Part shown: piece by piece, positions 38,501 through 46,834 of the stretch | Layout: every line of letters starts with the position of its first letter | Numbering within the stretch: position 1 is the stretch's first letter | Program-made: the position numbers and the translations under genes | The notes under the pieces: model-generated | Told to the model about the DNA's origin: nothing | Databases searched by the model: none | The model's input: only the letters and a program-made list of their open reading frames with translations | Assembly (NCBI RefSeq): GCF_000426285.1 | Contig: NZ_AUFB01000003.1 | Span: 186,001 to 250,000 of the forward strand | Origin: Rhizobium leucaenae USDA 9039 | GTDB taxonomy: Bacteria; Pseudomonadota; Alphaproteobacteria; Rhizobiales; Rhizobiaceae | Direction: 5' to 3' | DNA length: 64,000 nt

Positions 38501-39373
38501 ATGAGCAAGGCGAAGAACGGCAGGCTGAGGCGCAAGGACGGGGTTTGGGACCCGCTGAAGTCGAGCTCGGCCGACAAGAAACGCGCCGAATCCGTGCCGA
38601 AGACGCCGCAATCCATGTCGCCGTCCTATCGGCTCGCCTATGACGACGAGGATTTTCTCTGCCGCGAGGAACTGCGGCCGATCCGGCTGCAGCTCGAACT
38701 CTTGAAGACCGAGATGTATCTCACCGAGCGCGGCATCAGATCGACGGTGGTCATGTTCGGCGGCGCACGCATTCCCGCGCCCGGCACCAGCGCCTGGGCG
38801 GCCCGCAACGAGGTGCAGCGGGCCAATCTTGAAGCGGCATCGGTTTATTACGAGGAAGCCCGCAAATTCGCGAGGCTTTGCGCCCGCTACTCCGCCGGCT
38901 TCGATTTCCATGAATATGTGGTGGTCACCGGCGGCGGCCCCGGCGTCATGGAGGCCGGCAATCGCGGCGCTTCGGAAGAGGGAGCGCCCTCCATCGGCCT
39001 CAACATCGTACTGCCGCACGAGCAGGCGCCGAATGTCTATGTGACGCCGGAACTCAGCTTCAATTTCCATTATTTCGCGATCCGCAAGATGCATTTCATG
39101 GTGCGTGCCAAGGCGATCGCGGTATTTCCCGGTGGTTTCGGCACGCTGGACGAACTGTTCGAGTGCTTGACCCTCATTCAGACCGGCCGCATGGAACGCC
39201 TGCCGCTGATCCTCTTCGGCGAAAAGTTCTGGCGCGGTATCATCAACTTCGATGCACTTGCCGAATTCGGCACCATCGCGCCTGACGACGTCAAGCTGAT
39301 CAGCTTCGTCGACACGGCCGATGAGGCCTGGAAGATCGTCGCGGATTTCTACGAGCACGATAACGGACACTGA
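38501..39373 (+). CDS. LOG-family (TIGR00730) protein, probable nucleotide-5'-monophosphate phosphoribohydrolase
   Basis: This 290-residue Rossmann-fold protein carries the LOG signature PGGFGTLDELFE with the upstream GGGPGVMEAGNRGA. Members once labelled lysine decarboxylase are in fact phosphoribohydrolases that cut AMP or cytokinin ribotides, or act on other nucleotides. The N-terminal 50 residues are basic and variable. It is monocistronic, with a good terminator after the stop, and divergent from dapD by 210 bases. Which nucleotide is used cannot be inferred. Confidence 0.88.
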   Translation: MSKAKNGRLRRKDGVWDPLKSSSADKKRAESVPKTPQSMSPSYRLAYDDEDFLCREELRPIRLQLELLKTEMYLTERGIRSTVVMFGGARIPAPGTSAWAARNEVQRANLEAASVYYEEARKFARLCARYSAGFDFHEYVVVTGGGPGVMEAGNRGASEEGAPSIGLNIVLPHEQAPNVYVTPELSFNFHYFAIRKMHFMVRAKAIAVFPGGFGTLDELFECLTLIQTGRMERLPLILFGEKFWRGIINFDALAEFGTIAPDDVKLISFVDTADEAWKIVADFYEHDNGH

Positions 39374-39380
39374 AACGAAA

Positions 39381-39415
39381 AGGCCCGCCGTCGCATCTGC
39401 GAGGCGGGCCTCCTT
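39381..39415 (+). terminator. Intrinsic terminator after the LOG-family gene
   Basis: AGGCCCGCC and GGCGGGCCT form a 9-pair stem around a 13-base loop that can itself pair further (TCGC/GCGA-like). It is followed by a T-containing stretch (CCTTGT). It lies between convergent genes and may serve both. Confidence 0.75.
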
Positions 39416-39443
39416 GTCCTAGGGATCATGCCCAATCGAATAG

Positions 39444-40100
39444 TCAGAGCAGCGGACGGTTCGGCATGTCGTCCAGCGAGATCACGCCGTCATGGTTGCG
39501 GTCCATGCGGTCGAAGAGCTTGTTGGCGGCGTCTTCGGCCTCCTGCTTGCTGATCTGGCCGTTTTCGTCCGTATCGACGCGTTGGAACAACAATGTGGTG
39601 CGCATCATAGCGGCTTCGTGCATGAAGCGGCCATGCGGGTGGTGACCGCGATGCATTCCGCCGTCCTGATTGTCGTCGTTTTGAGCTTGATCCCCTTGGG
39701 TCTGATCGCCCTTGCCCTGATCGCCCTTGTCCTGATTGCTTTGAGCTTGCTCATCGGCGCTCTTGGCATGTTCGGCCTTCCACTGCTTGACGCGTTCCTT
39801 GCGATAGGCGCGCAGTTCACCGGGGGTGATCTGGCCGTCCTTGTTCGTGTCGATCTCATCGAAGATCTTGTCGACGCCGGCCTTGACCTCGTCCTTGGAA
39901 ATCTTCATGTCGCCGTTGGTGTCGAATTGCTTGAGCATGCGCACATAGGCGACTTCCGGAGAAAAGCCCGGGCGATGCCAGCGGCCGCCAGGGCCACCCA
40001 TACCGTCATTGCCCTGCGGAGCGGCAAAACTTGCCTGGACGGCGGCGCCGACCAGAAGGGTTGCCGACAGTCCTGCCAGAAGAAGTTTTTTCCCGTTCAT
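39444..40100 (-). CDS. Secreted EF-hand calcium-binding protein with low-complexity linker
   Basis: The 218-residue product starts with a signal peptide (MNGKKLLLAGLSATLLVGAA, cleaved near ASFA-APQ), so it is exported. Four EF-hand loops are readable: DTNGDMKISKDE, DTNKDGQITPGE, DTDENGQISKQE and DRNHDGVISLDD, all with the acidic positions intact. Between pairs two and three lies a polar linker rich in Gln, Asp, Lys and Gly (about 113-145), with repeated DQxKGDQ units, then a His-rich stretch (HRGHHPHG). Calcium binding is well supported; the partner is unknown. Confidence 0.9.
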   Translation of the reverse strand: MNGKKLLLAGLSATLLVGAAVQASFAAPQGNDGMGGPGGRWHRPGFSPEVAYVRMLKQFDTNGDMKISKDEVKAGVDKIFDEIDTNKDGQITPGELRAYRKERVKQWKAEHAKSADEQAQSNQDKGDQGKGDQTQGDQAQNDDNQDGGMHRGHHPHGRFMHEAAMMRTTLLFQRVDTDENGQISKQEAEDAANKLFDRMDRNHDGVISLDDMPNRPLL

Positions 40101-40213
40101 CGTTTTTCCTTTCGTGCTGAAGAATGGTCAAACGATACGGTGGAGGGCAAAAAACGGCCAATTAAACATCGGTAAGGCGGATGAAACTTTGGTAACCCGA
40201 TCCTAAAAAACCA

Positions 40214-40918
40214 TTAAACGAGGGTCTTCAGAAAAGCCGTGAGATCGTCGGTCACATAGTCGATATGATCGTCCTCACCGCTCGTCTTCTCCCACCATTC
40301 GACCACGGTGCTCTCGAGGTTCTGCGGTACGAGCAGCACGGTCTTCATGCCGAGTGCTTTCGGCACGGTGAGATTGCGGGGCAGGTCCTCGAACATCGCG
40401 GCCCGCTTCGTATCCACCCGGTTGAAACTCATGAACTTGTCGTAGGTGCTGCCGGCCGGCTTCGGCACGTAATCGGCGGCGACGATGTCGAAAATATCGT
40501 CGAAGTTGTCGAGAATGCCGAGCGCGCCGGCGGTCGCCTGCGCATGCTTGACGCTGCCATTGGTGAAGATGAATTTGCGCCCCGGCAGCGCCTTGATGGC
40601 GGCGGCGAGTTCGGGCTGCGGCATTAGCGCCGAGTAATCGATCGCATGCGCCTTTTCCAGGAAATCATTGGGGTCGATGCGATGATGGATCATCAGCCCC
40701 TGCAATGTGGTGCCGTGGTCGCGATAATATTGCTTCTGCAGCTTTCGCGCCTCGTCCCGCTCCATCTGCAGGAGCGCCGAAACATAGGCGGTCATGTTCT
40801 TGTCGATCTGCGCGAAGAGATCGACGTGATGCGGATAGAGCGTATTGTCGAGATCGAATACCCAGTCACGGATATCCGAGAAATCGGCGGGCGTAGGCAG
40901 CGTTTTCGTTTGGGTCAT
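40214..40918 (-). CDS. HAD-family pyrimidine 5'-nucleotidase
   Basis: It is a HAD-superfamily hydrolase of 234 residues: motif I DLDNTLYPHHVD (Asp nucleophile), motif II FTNGSVKHA, motif III Lys near VPKPAGST, and motif IV MFEDLPRNL. The DNTLYP form and cap are those of the SDT1/PHM8-type pyrimidine 5'-nucleotidase group, so it likely dephosphorylates UMP or CMP. In several rhizobia this gene is near dapD, but no pathway link is evident. The start is ATG 40918. Confidence 0.88.
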   Translation of the reverse strand: MTQTKTLPTPADFSDIRDWVFDLDNTLYPHHVDLFAQIDKNMTAYVSALLQMERDEARKLQKQYYRDHGTTLQGLMIHHRIDPNDFLEKAHAIDYSALMPQPELAAAIKALPGRKFIFTNGSVKHAQATAGALGILDNFDDIFDIVAADYVPKPAGSTYDKFMSFNRVDTKRAAMFEDLPRNLTVPKALGMKTVLLVPQNLESTVVEWWEKTSGEDDHIDYVTDDLTAFLKTLV

Positions 40919-41134
40919 GCCGGCCTTATGACACGCGCTATTGCCTGAGGAAAAGGAAAATATACGGGCTTATATGAGAAACATTGCAGACATTGTCGGC
41001 CATTCCAATGCAGGCTATGGTTTTACCGATTGATTTCTGAGGGGTTGCGCTATTTGCCCGAGTGGAGAGGAGCCTGTGCCTCTTCGGTTACGAAGGACAC
41101 GATGCGCCCGGTGGGGCTTTGAGGAGGGGACAAT

Positions 41135-41905
41135 ATGAGTCAGGTAGAAAAGGCAGCGGAATTCGCCCGGCTGCATCGGAAGGGAGATCCGCTGATCCTC
41201 TTCAATATCTGGGATGCCGGCTCGGCCAAGGTGGTCAGCGAGGCGGGAGCCAAGGCGCTGGCCACGGGAAGTTGGTCGGTCGCTGCCGCCAATGGCTTCA
41301 GCGACGGCGAGGCGATACCGCTGTCGTTGCTGGCGGTCATCACCCGGCTGATTTCCGTCACGAGTCCCCTGCCGGTCTCCGTCGATCTCGAAGGCGGCTA
41401 TGCCATAGAGCCGGATGCCGTCGCCGCCAATGTCGAAAAGATAATGGATCATGGCGCAGTCGGCATCAATTTCGAGGATCAGGTGGTCGGCGGCCGCGGC
41501 GTTCATCCGATAGAAATGCAGACGGCCCGCATCCGCGCTATCAGAGAGATGGCCGATCGGCGGGAAATGCCGCTGTTCATCAACGCCCGCACCGATCTTT
41601 TCCTGCAGGAAAGCGACACGGCCCACCATCAAATCCTGCTGGACGAAGCCTACCGGCGCGCCGAAGCTTTTGCGGAGGCCGGCGCCAGCGGCTTTTTCAC
41701 GCCGGGACTTGTGGACGCGGAGCTGATCGAAGCCGTCTGCGATCGCTCTCCCCTGCCGGTCAACATCATGGTGCGCCCGACAACGCCCGATAACATTGCC
41801 ATGGGAAGGCTCGGCGTCAGCCGCATCAGCTACGGCCCTGCGCCCTATAGGACGGTGATGGGAATGCTGAAGAGCGAGGCCGAGGCGCTCTATCAGCAGA
41901 CCTGA
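41135..41905 (+). CDS. Isocitrate lyase / phosphoenolpyruvate mutase superfamily enzyme
   Basis: The 256-residue protein has the ICL/PEPM barrel motifs: LFNIWDAGSAKV, VDLEGGYAIEP, GINFEDQVVGG (Mg-coordinating Glu/Asp) and FINARTDLF. It lacks the KKCGH loop of true isocitrate lyases, so it is probably a C-C or P-C lyase such as an oxaloacetate- or 2-methylisocitrate-type enzyme; the exact substrate is not determinable. The ribosome site GAGGAGGGG lies 7 bases before ATG 41135. It stands alone, with a terminator downstream. Confidence 0.88.
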   Translation: MSQVEKAAEFARLHRKGDPLILFNIWDAGSAKVVSEAGAKALATGSWSVAAANGFSDGEAIPLSLLAVITRLISVTSPLPVSVDLEGGYAIEPDAVAANVEKIMDHGAVGINFEDQVVGGRGVHPIEMQTARIRAIREMADRREMPLFINARTDLFLQESDTAHHQILLDEAYRRAEAFAEAGASGFFTPGLVDAELIEAVCDRSPLPVNIMVRPTTPDNIAMGRLGVSRISYGPAPYRTVMGMLKSEAEALYQQT

Positions 41906-41963
41906 CTGGACCTGACGCGCTCGACCGATTTCGGTTGAACGCGCGACACCGACAAAGAGAAAA

Positions 41964-42000
41964 CCGCGCCCTTTCCTGACTTGGAGAGGGCGCGTTTTTT
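41964..42000 (+). terminator. Intrinsic terminator after the ICL/PEPM-family gene
   Basis: CGCGCCCTTTCC pairs with GAGAGGGCGCG around a short loop, and is followed by TTTTTT. It abuts the stop codon of the convergent argB. Confidence 0.85.
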
Positions 42001-42887
42001 CAGGGGACGATCAGCGTACCGGCGCCGTGTTCGGTGAAGATTTCGAGCAGCACGGAGTGGGCGGTCTTGCCGTTGAGAATGACGACTCCCTGGACCCCCG
42101 CCTTGATGGCGTCGATGCAGGTCTCGACCTTCGGGATCATGCCGCCGGAAATCGTTCCGTCAGCAATCAGGGCATGGGCCTGGGCGACGGAGAGTTCCTT
42201 GATCAACTGTCCCTGCTTGTCGAGCACGCCCGGAACGTCGGTCAGGAAGAGCAGGCGGGTGGCGCTGAGCGCGCCGGCGATCGCACCGGCGAAAGTGTCG
42301 GCATTGATGTTATAGGTGGCGCCATCACGGCCAGGGGCGACCGGAGCGATGACCGGGATCATCTCGGACTTGGCAAGCAGGTCGAGCAGCGTGCGATCGA
42401 CTTCGACCACCTCGCCGACGAAGCCGAGATCGAGCACGCGCTCGATGTTGGAATCCGGGTCCTTGATAGTCTTATGCGCCTTCTCGGCGAAGACCATGTT
42501 TCCGTCCTTGCCGCAGAGGCCGATCGCCCATTCGCCGGTCTGGTTGATCAGCGCGACGATTTCCTTGTTGATCGAGCCGGCTAGCACCATTTCGACGATC
42601 TCGACGGTCTTGGCGTCAGTCACGCGCAGGCCGCCTTCGAATTTCGATTCGATGCCCATCTTCGTCAGCATGGAGCCGATCTGCGGGCCGCCGCCGTGGA
42701 CGACGATCGGGTTGACGCCCGACTGTTTCAGAAGTGCGATATCGGCCGCAAAAGCTTTGCCAAGCTCGGCATTGCCCATGGCATGGCCACCGTATTTCAC
42801 CACGATGGTCTTGTTTTCATAGCGCTGCATGTAGGGCAGGGCTTGTGCCAGCAGGCTGGCTTGGAGTTCGCTTTGGGATTCGGACAT
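42000..42887 (-). CDS. argB: Acetylglutamate kinase
   Basis: It phosphorylates N-acetylglutamate in arginine synthesis and in rhizobia is regulated by PII. The 295-residue enzyme shows [12 protein letters not shown] (phosphate-binding Lys), [10 protein letters not shown], the [15 protein letters not shown] nucleotide segment and [19 protein letters not shown] lies near the C-terminus as expected. In Rhizobiales argB typically lies next to engB; here an ECF sigma-FAS1 unit intervenes. Confidence 0.97.
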   Translation of the reverse strand: MSESQSELQASLLAQALPYMQRYENKTIVVKYGGHAMGNAELGKAFAADIALLKQSGVNPIVVHGGGPQIGSMLTKMGIESKFEGGLRVTDAKTVEIVEMVLAGSINKEIVALINQTGEWAIGLCGKDGNMVFAEKAHKTIKDPDSNIERVLDLGFVGEVVEVDRTLLDLLAKSEMIPVIAPVAPGRDGATYNINADTFAGAIAGALSATRLLFLTDVPGVLDKQGQLIKELSVAQAHALIADGTISGGMIPKVETCIDAIKAGVQGVVILNGKTAHSVLLEIFTEHGAGTLIVP

Positions 42888-43000
42888 GGGGCACCCCGTA
42901 GAATTGATCGCGGCCTTTTATCTCAAGTTTTTGACAGAGGGAATAATGATGACAGGATTAGTTTTTCTGGCGTCATATAGCGCGTCCTGTGCGGTCTCAT

Positions 43001-43040
43001 CCTTTGAGTGAGCTCGTTGCCCTTTGAGTGAGCTTGCCGC
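43001..43040. repeat. Two tandem 20-base repeats upstream of the ECF sigma gene
   Basis: CCTTTGAGTGAGCT occurs twice, exactly 20 bases apart (43001 and 43021), in 20-base units that match at 17 of 20 positions. The spacing puts both on one face of the helix. They lie 52-91 bases ahead of the sigma gene, so they could be binding sites for a regulator of this operon or of argB. Confidence 0.5.
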
Positions 43041-43091
43041 CGGATAGTTTTCGCTTAAGTTAATCTGGAGAAGCCGCGATCGGGGGATCGG

Positions 43092-43631
43092 ATGGCGAGC
43101 GAGGAGATAGAGGCGCTCATCGGCCGGGTCGCGATGCGCGACCAGAAAGCTTTTGCCGTGCTCTACAAAAGGACCAGTCCGAAACTCTATGCCGTCTGCC
43201 TGCGTATTCTCGGCAACAGGACGGATGCCGAGGAGATTTTGCAGGAAATCTACGTGAAAATCTGGCAGCGGGCCGAGCGTTTTATGGCTTCGGAAGGGCC
43301 GGCGATGCCGTGGCTGACCGCGATTGCGCGCAATCAATCGATCGATGCTGTCCGCGCCCGAAAACCTGTCGCAGATGAAATTGATACGGCCTATGATCTT
43401 GCCGATACCGAACCTGGCCCTGAAGAGCAGGCAATGGTGAAGGGAGAGGGAAGGCGGATTGACAGGTGCATGGAAGAGTTGGAAGCTGATCGGGCACGGG
43501 CTGTTCGCAGTGCCTATGTGGATGGTCTGAGCTACCAGGAACTCGCCGAGCAATATGCGGTGCCTTTGAATACAATGCGTACCTGGCTGCGCCGAAGCCT
43601 GATTAGACTGAGAGAGTGCATGGACAGATGA
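43092..43631 (+). CDS. ECF RNA polymerase sigma factor (SigK-like)
   Basis: It directs transcription of a small set of envelope or secreted-protein genes. The 179-residue protein has region sigma2 (AFAVLYKRTSPKLYAVCLRIL, DAEEILQEIYVKIWQ) and region sigma4 with its helix-turn-helix (LSYQELAEQYAVPLNTMRTWL). The linker is short and no anti-sigma domain is fused. Its stop overlaps the start of an anti-sigma gene (ATGA), and a fasciclin-domain gene follows; this is the arrangement of SigK-RskA-MPT70/83 in mycobacteria and of similar sets in proteobacteria. Confidence 0.93.
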   Translation: MASEEIEALIGRVAMRDQKAFAVLYKRTSPKLYAVCLRILGNRTDAEEILQEIYVKIWQRAERFMASEGPAMPWLTAIARNQSIDAVRARKPVADEIDTAYDLADTEPGPEEQAMVKGEGRRIDRCMEELEADRARAVRSAYVDGLSYQELAEQYAVPLNTMRTWLRRSLIRLRECMDR

Positions 43632-44338
43632 GTACGCCCGATCAAAGCAAGGGAGGCCGCTCCCGAGATGAAGTCCTGGCCGGAGAATATGTGCTTGGCG
43701 TGCTGTCATTGGAGGACCGACAGAAGGTAGAGCGGCGCATGCGCAGCGATCGGCAGTTTGCCGCCATCGTCAGCCGCTGGGAGCAGAATCTTTCGGGATT
43801 CAATGACGATTACGATATGGTGGCGCCGGCGGCCTCGGTGTTCCCGAAGATCGAGAGGCGCATTTTCGGAGAAGCCGCTTTCGGCGCTCATCTCTGGAAT
43901 TCTCTGTTGCTCTGGCGGTCCATCGCTTTCGGTTCATTGTTTATCGCAGCCGGCGTCCTGGTTTTCACCGTCACCAACACCGTCTCGAAACCGGTGCCGG
44001 GCAGGCAGCTCACCGCATCCCTTGCCGGACAGAACAGCGTCATCAACTTGCTGGCTGATTATGACATCGCAAGCGGGCGGCTGAAGGTGACGCCGGTCGC
44101 TGCCGGCCAACCTCAGGAAAAATCACTGGAACTCTGGCTTATCCGCGGCAGCGAACCGGCCGAGGCGCTCGGCGTCCTGCCGCAGACCGGCGAGGGCGAG
44201 ATCGTGCTGCCGCAGGAGATCCACGGCAAGCTGACGGAAGGCGCCATCATCGCCGTCAGCGTCGAGCCTTTCGGCGGTTCGCCGACAGGCAAGCCCACGG
44301 GCGATGTCATCGCCTCCGGCACGATCCATCTGCCCTGA
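43628..44338 (+). CDS. RskA-type membrane anti-sigma factor
   Basis: It is predicted to hold the ECF sigma at the membrane until a signal releases it. Of 236 residues, about 1-80 are cytoplasmic (EVLAGEYVLGVLSLEDRQKVE is the anti-sigma start seen in RskA proteins), one membrane helix lies at about 98-118 (SIAFGSLFIAAGVLVFTVT), and the rest is the periplasmic RskA domain (KSLELWLIRGSEPAEALGVL; ends IASGTIHLP). It lacks the HxxxCxxC zinc motif of ZAS anti-sigmas, as RskA does. Start ATG 43628 overlaps the sigma stop. Confidence 0.9.
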   Translation: MSTPDQSKGGRSRDEVLAGEYVLGVLSLEDRQKVERRMRSDRQFAAIVSRWEQNLSGFNDDYDMVAPAASVFPKIERRIFGEAAFGAHLWNSLLLWRSIAFGSLFIAAGVLVFTVTNTVSKPVPGRQLTASLAGQNSVINLLADYDIASGRLKVTPVAAGQPQEKSLELWLIRGSEPAEALGVLPQTGEGEIVLPQEIHGKLTEGAIIAVSVEPFGGSPTGKPTGDVIASGTIHLP

Positions 44339-44445
44339 AGACATCTTTTTCCGAAAAAAGCGTTGCGGCTGAAACTCTTCTTTCGGCGCCTCCGTACCTT
44401 GCTCTGACCCCGGCTGATCGGGGCAAGAGAGGAAGAGGACAAGCC

Positions 44446-45003
44446 ATGATCAAGTTCGCAATCCGCATCGCCGCGGTGGCCGTAACGCTTTCGGCCGCGA
44501 CCGGCCTCGCCCACGCGAAGAACCCGACCGTCGGCGGCGCGCCGATGTTCGCCAGCAAGAATATCATCGAAAATGCCGTCAACTCGAAGGATCACACGAC
44601 GCTGGTCGCCGCCGTCAAGGCTGCCGGACTTGTCGATACGCTGGAAGGCAAAGGCCCCTTTACGGTCTTCGCGCCCACCAACGAAGCCTTCAAGAAGCTG
44701 CCGCCCGGCACGGTCGAGACTTTGCTGAAGCCGGAGAACAAGGCGATGCTGACCAAGATCCTGACCTGCCATGTCGTCGCCGGGGATGATATGGCCGCTG
44801 TTATCAAGAAAATGTCGATGGGCAATGGCGGCGAGTACGACCTGAAGACGGTCGGCGGCTGCACGATCAAAGCCACCGAAATGGGCGGCAAACTGACGCT
44901 GACAGACGAGGCCGGCGGCACCGCTCACATCACCATTGCCAACGTCAAGCAGTCGAACGGCGTGATCCACGTGGTCGACAAGGTGTTATTGCCGAAAATG
45001 TGA
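44446..45003 (+). CDS. Secreted fasciclin (FAS1) domain protein
   Basis: The 185-residue product has a signal peptide (ITAVAVTLS-type; FAIRIAAVAVTLSAATGLAHA) and one FAS1 domain (about 45-183) with the H1-like FTVFAPTNEAFKKLP and H2-like NGVIHVVDKVLLP blocks. FAS1 domains act in cell adhesion or matrix contacts. A similar protein (Nex18) is symbiotically induced in S. meliloti, and MPT70/MPT83 in mycobacteria depend on SigK. Being directly after an ECF sigma and RskA gene, it is the probable target. A GAGGAAGAGG ribosome site precedes ATG 44446. Confidence 0.92.
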   Translation: MIKFAIRIAAVAVTLSAATGLAHAKNPTVGGAPMFASKNIIENAVNSKDHTTLVAAVKAAGLVDTLEGKGPFTVFAPTNEAFKKLPPGTVETLLKPENKAMLTKILTCHVVAGDDMAAVIKKMSMGNGGEYDLKTVGGCTIKATEMGGKLTLTDEAGGTAHITIANVKQSNGVIHVVDKVLLPKM

Positions 45004-45020
45004 CGACCATCGGCAGCATG

Positions 45021-45058
45021 GCCGCCGCCCTTCGAGCGTCGAAGGCGGCGGCTTTTTT
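45021..45058. terminator. Strong terminator between the FAS1 gene and engB
   Basis: GCCGCCGCC-CTTCGA and TCGAAG-GCGGCGGC form a long stem with one bulged C around a GCG loop, followed by seven T. It separates two convergent genes and ends just before the engB stop. Confidence 0.9.
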
Positions 45059-45060
45059 TG

Positions 45061-45720
45061 TCAGACGGCAATGCCGACTGTGAGACCGATTGCCTGGCGC
45101 AGCTCCTGCAGCCCCTCGCTCTTTTCCGAGGAGGTGGCGAGGATGCCTGGATAAGCTGCGGGACGCTTGCGGATCTTTTCAGCCGTATCGGCCATCAGCT
45201 TCGGCAGGCCCGCCGGCTTGATCTTGTCGGTTTTGGTCAGCACGATCTGATAGGAAACGGCGGCCTTGTCGAGCAGCGCCAGAACCTCTTCGTCGTTTTT
45301 CTTGATGCCATGGCGGCTGTCGATCAGCACGTAGACGCGCTTCAGCGTGGCGCGGCCCCGCAGATAATCGAAAACCAGCTTCGTCCAGGCATCTACCTGT
45401 TCCTTCGGCGCTTCGGCATAGCCGTAGCCAGGCATATCCACCAAGGCCATCGGCGGCAGGTCGGTGCCTTCGCCGGAAAAGCCGTCGGGGACGAAATAGT
45501 TGAGTTCCTGCGTGCGGCCCGGCGTGTTCGAGGTGCGCGCCAAACCTTTATGGCCAACCAGCGCATTGATCAGCGACGACTTGCCGACATTTGAGCGTCC
45601 GGCAAAAGCCACTTCCAACGGCCCCTCCGGCGGCAGGAACTTCATCGACGGCACGCCGCGGATGAAGATCCATGGGCGCCCGAAAAGCGGCTTGTCGTCT
45701 TTTGTCGTCTGTTCTGCCAT
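45061..45720 (-). CDS. engB: Ribosome-biogenesis GTPase EngB (YsxC/YihA)
   Basis: It is an essential GTPase in 50S ribosome assembly. Of 219 residues, G1 is [11 protein letters not shown]3 is [10 protein letters not shown]4 is TKTDK, and G5 TSSEKSEG. The start is ATG 45720. It is separated from yidC by a three-gene argP/lysE/dapA-like segment that is not part of the usual yidC-engB pairing. Confidence 0.97.
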   Translation of the reverse strand: MAEQTTKDDKPLFGRPWIFIRGVPSMKFLPPEGPLEVAFAGRSNVGKSSLINALVGHKGLARTSNTPGRTQELNYFVPDGFSGEGTDLPPMALVDMPGYGYAEAPKEQVDAWTKLVFDYLRGRATLKRVYVLIDSRHGIKKNDEEVLALLDKAAVSYQIVLTKTDKIKPAGLPKLMADTAEKIRKRPAAYPGILATSSEKSEGLQELRQAIGLTVGIAV

Positions 45721-45829
45721 GCGCTCGCAGTCTTCCGGTTCGATTGGCTGACTGGCTTCGGGGTTTTGCCCGTGAAAGTCAAGTTTTGATCGCTAAGGCT
45801 CGTCGGGCGCTGTCGGACCAGAGCAGTCG

Positions 45830-46735
45830 TCAGGACGGAATCAGCGATCTTTTTGCAACGTCGATGACGGTTTGGGTCAGCAGCGCAAGCCGCTCTGCGG
45901 CGAGACGGCTGATCTGCCAGTAGAGAGTGACACCCAGCGGCGTGTCCGGCACCAGTTCGACCAGCCTACCGGCCTGAACATGGTCTTGAATGAGGTGAAC
46001 CGGGTTCATACCCCAGCCCATCCCTCGCAGGCTGGCTTCCACGAAACCTTGTGTGGAGGGCAGCCAGTGTGTTGGCACGTTACTGTCAACTCCGCCGAAC
46101 ACGCGTTGGAGCCAGTCGATTTGAAGACGATCCTTCTGATTGAAGATCAATGAAGGTGCTGAGGCTATGGCCTCCGGCGTCACGCCGTTCGGAAAGTACC
46201 GCCGAACAAAGTCGGGGCTTGCCGTGGCATGGTAGCGCATAGCGCCCAGGGAATATCGGCGGCATCCGGAAATCGGTTGTTCCATGCTGGTCACGGCAGC
46301 AATGACCCTTCCGCGCTGAAGCCACTCGGCCGTGTAATCCTGATCGTCAACCGAGATATTGAGAAGATAGTCGGAGGTTTTGGCGAACTGTGCCGCCGCT
46401 TCCAGAAACCAGGTTCCAAGGCTGTCGGCGTTCGTCGCGACCTGAAGCGTGACCCGCTGCTGAGTTTTTCCACGCTCGCTGAGAGAGGGGAGATGTTCGA
46501 GCAATTCGCTTTCCAGAATGCCGACGTTTTCCATGTGCCGGCAAAGCCAGTCGCCCTGTTTCGTGGCGATGCAGGGCGTCCCTCTTATGACAAGTGCGGT
46601 GCCGACCCGTTCTTCGAGTTGCTTGATCCGCTGAGAAACAGCCGACGGCGTGACGTTCAATACCGCCGCCGCCTTTTCGAAACTGCCGGATTGAACAACA
46701 GCGAAGAGAACGCGAAGAGCCGGGTAGTCGATCAT
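45830..46735 (-). CDS. argP: LysR-family regulator, ArgP/IciA type
   Basis: It regulates export and metabolism of lysine and arginine. The 301-residue protein has an N-terminal winged helix-turn-helix (FEKAAAVLNVTPSAVSQRIKQLEERVG) and a LysR co-inducer domain. The opening DYPALRVLFAVVQSGSFE and inner features such as WLPSTQGFVEASLRGMGWG and PDTPLGVTLYWQ are ArgP-like. It is divergent from lysE across 99 bases with a TTAGGA-N10-TCCTAA dyad, the classic layout of ArgP/LysG with its exporter gene. Confidence 0.9.
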   Translation of the reverse strand: MIDYPALRVLFAVVQSGSFEKAAAVLNVTPSAVSQRIKQLEERVGTALVIRGTPCIATKQGDWLCRHMENVGILESELLEHLPSLSERGKTQQRVTLQVATNADSLGTWFLEAAAQFAKTSDYLLNISVDDQDYTAEWLQRGRVIAAVTSMEQPISGCRRYSLGAMRYHATASPDFVRRYFPNGVTPEAIASAPSLIFNQKDRLQIDWLQRVFGGVDSNVPTHWLPSTQGFVEASLRGMGWGMNPVHLIQDHVQAGRLVELVPDTPLGVTLYWQISRLAAERLALLTQTVIDVAKRSLIPS

Positions 46736-46758
46736 GGATAAGCGGAGCTTAATTAATG

Positions 46759-46780
46759 TTAGGAGGTTTAAGTATCCTAA
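46759..46780. promoter_or_regulatory. Inverted repeat in the argP-lysE divergent promoter
   Basis: TTAGGA-N10-TCCTAA is a perfect dyad about 24 bases upstream of argP and 55 bases upstream of lysE. LysR-type regulators bind such interrupted dyads between divergent genes, so this is the likely ArgP site. Confidence 0.6.
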
Positions 46781-46834
46781 ATTTGCAATCGGGTCTATGG
46801 AGCCGAGAACCTTATCAGGGCGGGCAATTTAGGC

